DNA from: Spisula solida
Taxonomy: Eukaryota > Mollusca > Bivalvia > Venerida > Mactridae
Assembly: GCA_947247005.1 (NCBI GenBank)
Contig: OX365947.1
Span: 39,450,760-39,514,759 of the forward strand
Reading direction: 5' to 3'
Length of the DNA: 64,000 nucleotides
Made by a program: the position numbers and the translations under genes. Positions 60,773 to 64,000 of this stretch are shown here, in pieces (within the stretch, counting starts at the first letter, position 1; each line of letters opens with the position of its first letter). The notes under the pieces are model-generated. The model was not told the origin of the DNA. It did no database searches and was given only the letters and a program-made list of their open reading frames with translations.

Positions 60773-61486
60773 CTGAAAACATTCATTTTAAATAAAAAAG
60801 TTTCAGTTCATACATTTGGGTTCAAAATTTTCATTATAATTTAAGGCGTATTCAAGCACATGTCTGTGAAAAGTGACCTAGCCCATCTATATACACATAT
60901 TTAAATATGCATTAATATATAATTAATGCATCTCTCAAGACATTGAAGATGACCTTAATCTTAAATCCAGCTTAAAATAAGAAGATAATAATCAGGATCA
61001 TTTTCAGTGTTGTTAAGTTATGGTCCACACAACTTGCACTTTGAACTTGAAGTGTGACCTTGACCTTTGAGATATTGACACTGTATTGTGCATGACACAA
61101 TGCCTAATAATGGTAGACATTAATGCTAAGTTACATCAAATAACTCAGCTGATGCCACAAATGTGCAGCTTTATATGCTGATAAGCTTTCATAAAGAGTT
61201 TTCATTATTATAGAGAATATGTGCAACACAAAATCAAAGTTGGGCGAGTTGCCCACAATGTGATTCAGGAGTTGAAACTACTTATTGGATTCAACAAAAG
61301 TGAATAGCTATTCTTTATCATACATATTTCCTGCAAAAGTTACTAGTCCGAATGAATAATTACTTGTCCTGGACAACCAGACTAAAAATGTCCCAACAGC
61401 TGAATTAGCCAGTCCAATAACAAGGTCTTCAATTAGTAAATGAATGATTGCCAACGTAACTAGACAAAATAAAATAGCATACTCAC

Positions 61487-61693
61487 TGCTAACTTAAGTT
61501 GTTGAATCTCACTTTCTAACACTTGTACTTTAGTCTCTTTATCCGCCACAATAACTTTAAGTTGTTCAACAACATTCTTGTCATGTTGTTCTTTTGCTGT
61601 AATTTCATTCAATTTATTTTGTTGTTCTAATTTTGTATTATGTTGATTTTTCTTAGCATCTTCTAATTGCAATCTTAGATTGGTTTGTTCTTT
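61487..61693 (-). CDS. CCDC13: CCDC13 exon, long coiled coil
   Basis: The exon is 207 nt (69 codons), phase 0 at both ends, with a TTACAG acceptor and a GTGAGT donor. It is rich in K, E, Q and L with no proline or glycine, so a continuous coiled coil is expected. The end reads VEQLKVIVADKETKVQVLE then SEIQQLKLA, matching vertebrate LVAQLQAMVAEREAKVRQLE then MEIGQLN. An ATG-initiated ORF extends a few codons into the preceding intron, but the acceptor and the protein match place the exon start at 61693. Confidence 0.9.
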
Positions 61694-62583
61694 CTGTAAG
61701 GGAAGCAATCAACTTTTATTAAAGTAGCAATACGTTTCACATATCTGGGCTCAGGAATCCAGTCTCCGAAATTTCTCAAATGGAAATCTCATCTCAAAAT
61801 TGAAATTTTACTCAAATCTAAAGTCTGAAATTAATTTCTAGATGAAGCTTTATCAATTGTGCTGTAATGAACACAGAGTCGAGCCTTGCATGCAAATAAT
61901 CTTTAAGATATGCAACATTGAGTCAAGATTTATCACAGAGCGAGGTATTCAAGGAGAAATGGGCCTATACATACAGATGTATTCTACTTGTCTGTGCTAT
62001 CAGACCCACAGGTGCTTGGCATGTGGATATGACCCCCTTGATCCCCTCTACTACCCAACATCAAATTTAAAAATAAAATTCAGATCTCAATTAGATCAAT
62101 GAAAGGTTGCCCACTAGACCCTCAAAACTGCTAAAAAATATACATGGGGTTGTGTGAACGTCTGTTTCTCATTTAATTACCCACCAATTATCAAAAACTG
62201 ACGTTCTTATTTCGTAGGAAGGTTAATACTAGATAACAAAAGCAATAAAACTTATATTCATAAATTCTGAACCTTCCAAACATGACATGATCAACCAATA
62301 TTGCCAGGTCGAACCTCCTAAGACTATCGAACGATGCGATTGTTCACATTAAAACTGATTAAATCGTAGAACAAACTCAATATTATACCGCCAATTCTCC
62401 TAAGAATGACAATAAAAGCCATTACCAATAGTACTGCCATCGTCAGATATCCCCAACTATTCTCTCTATTGAAGAGTAACATAATGATTTGAACATGGGT
62501 GTCCGAGGATCATAGTGGGAACCCTGTCGGAGGATCTTATATTGCTTACAGTGTGGAAACACTGACTATCAATATGAACTCAC

Positions 62584-62683
62584 CATTAAAGCTTCTATTA
62601 GTTCATTATCATGTTCATTCTTCTGTAATAGTTCCGGTAGTTGTTTCTTCAAGCTTTTTATCTCACTACTTAGCACCTGATTC
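62584..62683 (-). CDS. CCDC13: CCDC13 exon, coiled coil with NELIEALM motif
   Basis: The exon is 100 nt between TTTCAG and a GTGAGT donor. It encodes NQVLSSEIKSLKKQLPELL and then KNEHDNELIEALM. The vertebrate protein has LLSSEMKTLKSQM and HDDELIDALM in the same order, which is the clearest identification in this part of the gene. Phase 2 in, phase 0 out. A forward-strand ORF overlapping this exon is only its shadow. Confidence 0.9.
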
Positions 62684-63415
62684 CTGAAACAACATACTAT
62701 ATGTAAATTTGTCATGTTTAGTTTTTGAGACATGCATCTTTTTAGAATAACGTTATTACATTATAAATCTCCACTTCCCACAATAGAAGCAGTAGCACAT
62801 AAACTAGACTCCTGTTGATCTAACATTGTAACTGACAGCAAATAGTCAACATTACTACTCATAGTCATTAACGAAAGAACCATAAGGGCCATTCAAACAA
62901 TATGTGGACAGTAGGGGTGTAACGATAGGCTCTCCTCACAATATGATATGTACCTTTAATTTTTCTTACGTTTTCGGTATGATATTCTCTAATAGCTGCT
63001 TAAAATACTTCAACTTTTAACTTAACGGACGGTCCAATTTCTATGACACTTTAGGATTCAAATGAATAAAGGTGGCAGAACTTAAGGTGGTGCTACAGCA
63101 TACTAATGATTTGATTAATTATCTTGTAAATTATGACAGTAAATTGATTTGAAAGGCTATTGTATTTTCTTAACACAAATAATGGTTCCAGTAATACCCA
63201 TTATACCAATTAGATGCATCTACCCGATTCCCATTCAGATGCTTTTCAAGACATATACCACAACTCAGTACAGATATGTTATGGGTATCAATCAGCAATT
63301 AACAATGATAAGGGGTCTATGGCATCGGGTAATGTAAACAACTACTGGTCTGGCTGTTACATATCCACCACAGAATATCCCAGCCATATAAATGGAAAGT
63401 TAGATAAGTAAGTAC

Positions 63416-63492
63416 CTTGTTTTTGAAACATCCAATTTATGTTTTAATGCAAAATTATCTTCCTCTAAAGCCTCCTTCTCCGCAACCATTTT
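63416..63492 (-). CDS. CCDC13: CCDC13 exon, coiled coil
   Basis: The exon is 77 nt, bounded by a CAG acceptor (63495-63493) and a GTACTT donor (63415 down). It reads KMVAEKEALEEDNFALKHKL and onward, heptad-rich and charged as expected of a coiled coil. It ends in phase 2 (AG), and the next exon supplies G to make Arg followed by NQVLSSEIK. Vertebrate CCDC13 has SRNKLLSSEMKTLK at the same place. The known family protein is a centriolar-satellite/ciliary coiled-coil protein. Confidence 0.85.
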
Positions 63493-63994
63493 CTGAAATT
63501 GTAAAGTATACTATAGATAATTTGGTATATGTCTGAGTGGAAAGTAAACAAGAATATGATAGAAGTTTTGTTTATGATTTGAATTTAACCAAGCAAGCAT
63601 GCAACTTGTATCATATAAACTTGGTTCTTGAAATTGCTAAATCCCACAATGGTTTCTAGAGTTACACAGCCCTGTCTGCAAAAATGTAGTATGATTTTTT
63701 ATTAGAATTTAACCAAACTTGCATCCAGTAAGAGCTAGGTTCCTTCCTTACTTTGGCTTTCAGAGATTCAGCCCCATTGGCTCATTTGCTCTGTAAACCA
63801 TATTTTTGTTTCAATCTCTATTAAAAACCCCTTTCACATTATGTTTTTTTTTTCGTTATTTAACTTATCTACTATCGTCAACAGATCACTACTAGAGAAT
63901 TATCTCAAAATGCAGTCCTGCTATTGGTCTATTTTAAGATTGAGATCTAGAACTATCCAATCAAATACAATGTACTAGAATGACAAGAACTTAC

Positions 63995-64000
63995 CCCTTG
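63995..64000 (-). CDS. CCDC13: CCDC13, partial exon at window edge
   Basis: Only the last six bases of this exon (codons for Q and G) are in the window, followed on the minus strand by a consensus GTAAGT donor at 63994-63989. It ends in phase 0, and the next exon starts in phase 0. Vertebrate CCDC13 has a similar KQEG then LEKLASERD stretch here. The upstream part of the gene, roughly the first 40 percent judged by the vertebrate protein of about 715 residues, lies outside the window to the right. Confidence 0.7.

Noticed and set aside
1..64000. tRNA, rRNA, CRISPR or bacterial-type operons
   Set aside because: None seen; B-box-like matches are in dispersed SINE-like repeats without a complete tRNA fold.

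Overview
This is eukaryotic, metazoan genomic DNA: AT-rich, with small exons separated by long introns, GT-AG splice sites, and many short inverted-repeat transposons. Several repeat families look typical of molluscs, especially bivalves. Examples are elements ending in GTCCCCTACCGGTTT with an internal GACGGACGGAGGGCAAACC segment, and elements bounded by TATGCCCCC or TATACCCCC. I infer a lophotrochozoan, most likely a bivalve mollusc; no species is claimed. Nothing bacterial or CRISPR-like was seen.

Two protein-coding genes can be supported, both on the minus strand. (1) From the right edge to about 55.1 kb lies the 3' part of CCDC13, a coiled-coil centrosome/cilium protein. Ten exons (one cut by the window edge) join in phase to 422 codons plus a TAG stop. 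Blocks match the vertebrate protein, including the conserved C-terminal FLQALRQ segment. (2) From about 49.0 kb leftwards lies a gene I cannot name. It encodes a large acidic, then S/T/P-rich, then N/Q/M/G-rich protein of transcriptional-coregulator type. Near its C-terminus is a segment resembling the MEIS/PREP N-terminal (MEINOX) domain (HPLFPLL, then an EEFCEKF...YI helix). No homeodomain is visible in the exons I can place.

The second gene appears to have two starts. One is an upstream YY1/ETS/E2F-type promoter with a non-coding first exon near 48.9 kb, spliced to a coding exon at 31.7 kb. The other is an internal TATA-box promoter at 26.85 kb with its own coding first exon. Both first coding exons end in phase 0 and can splice to the large exon at 15.3 kb, optionally through a phase-0 cassette candidate at 17.0 kb. 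The chain continues to exons at 12.18 kb and 8.52 kb. The last exon is not securely located; a candidate lies near 6.9 kb.

Layout: 1-8.4 kb, 3' region of gene 2, mostly AT-rich with one near-perfect foldback element. 8.4-15.3 kb, main coding exons. 15.3-49 kb, very long 5' introns full of repeats and the alternative first exons. 49-55.1 kb, intergenic. 55.1-64 kb, CCDC13. The introns hold several well-delimited non-autonomous DNA transposons with readable terminal inverted repeats, some with target-site duplications, plus SINE-like copies, minisatellites and a retroposon poly(A) tail.
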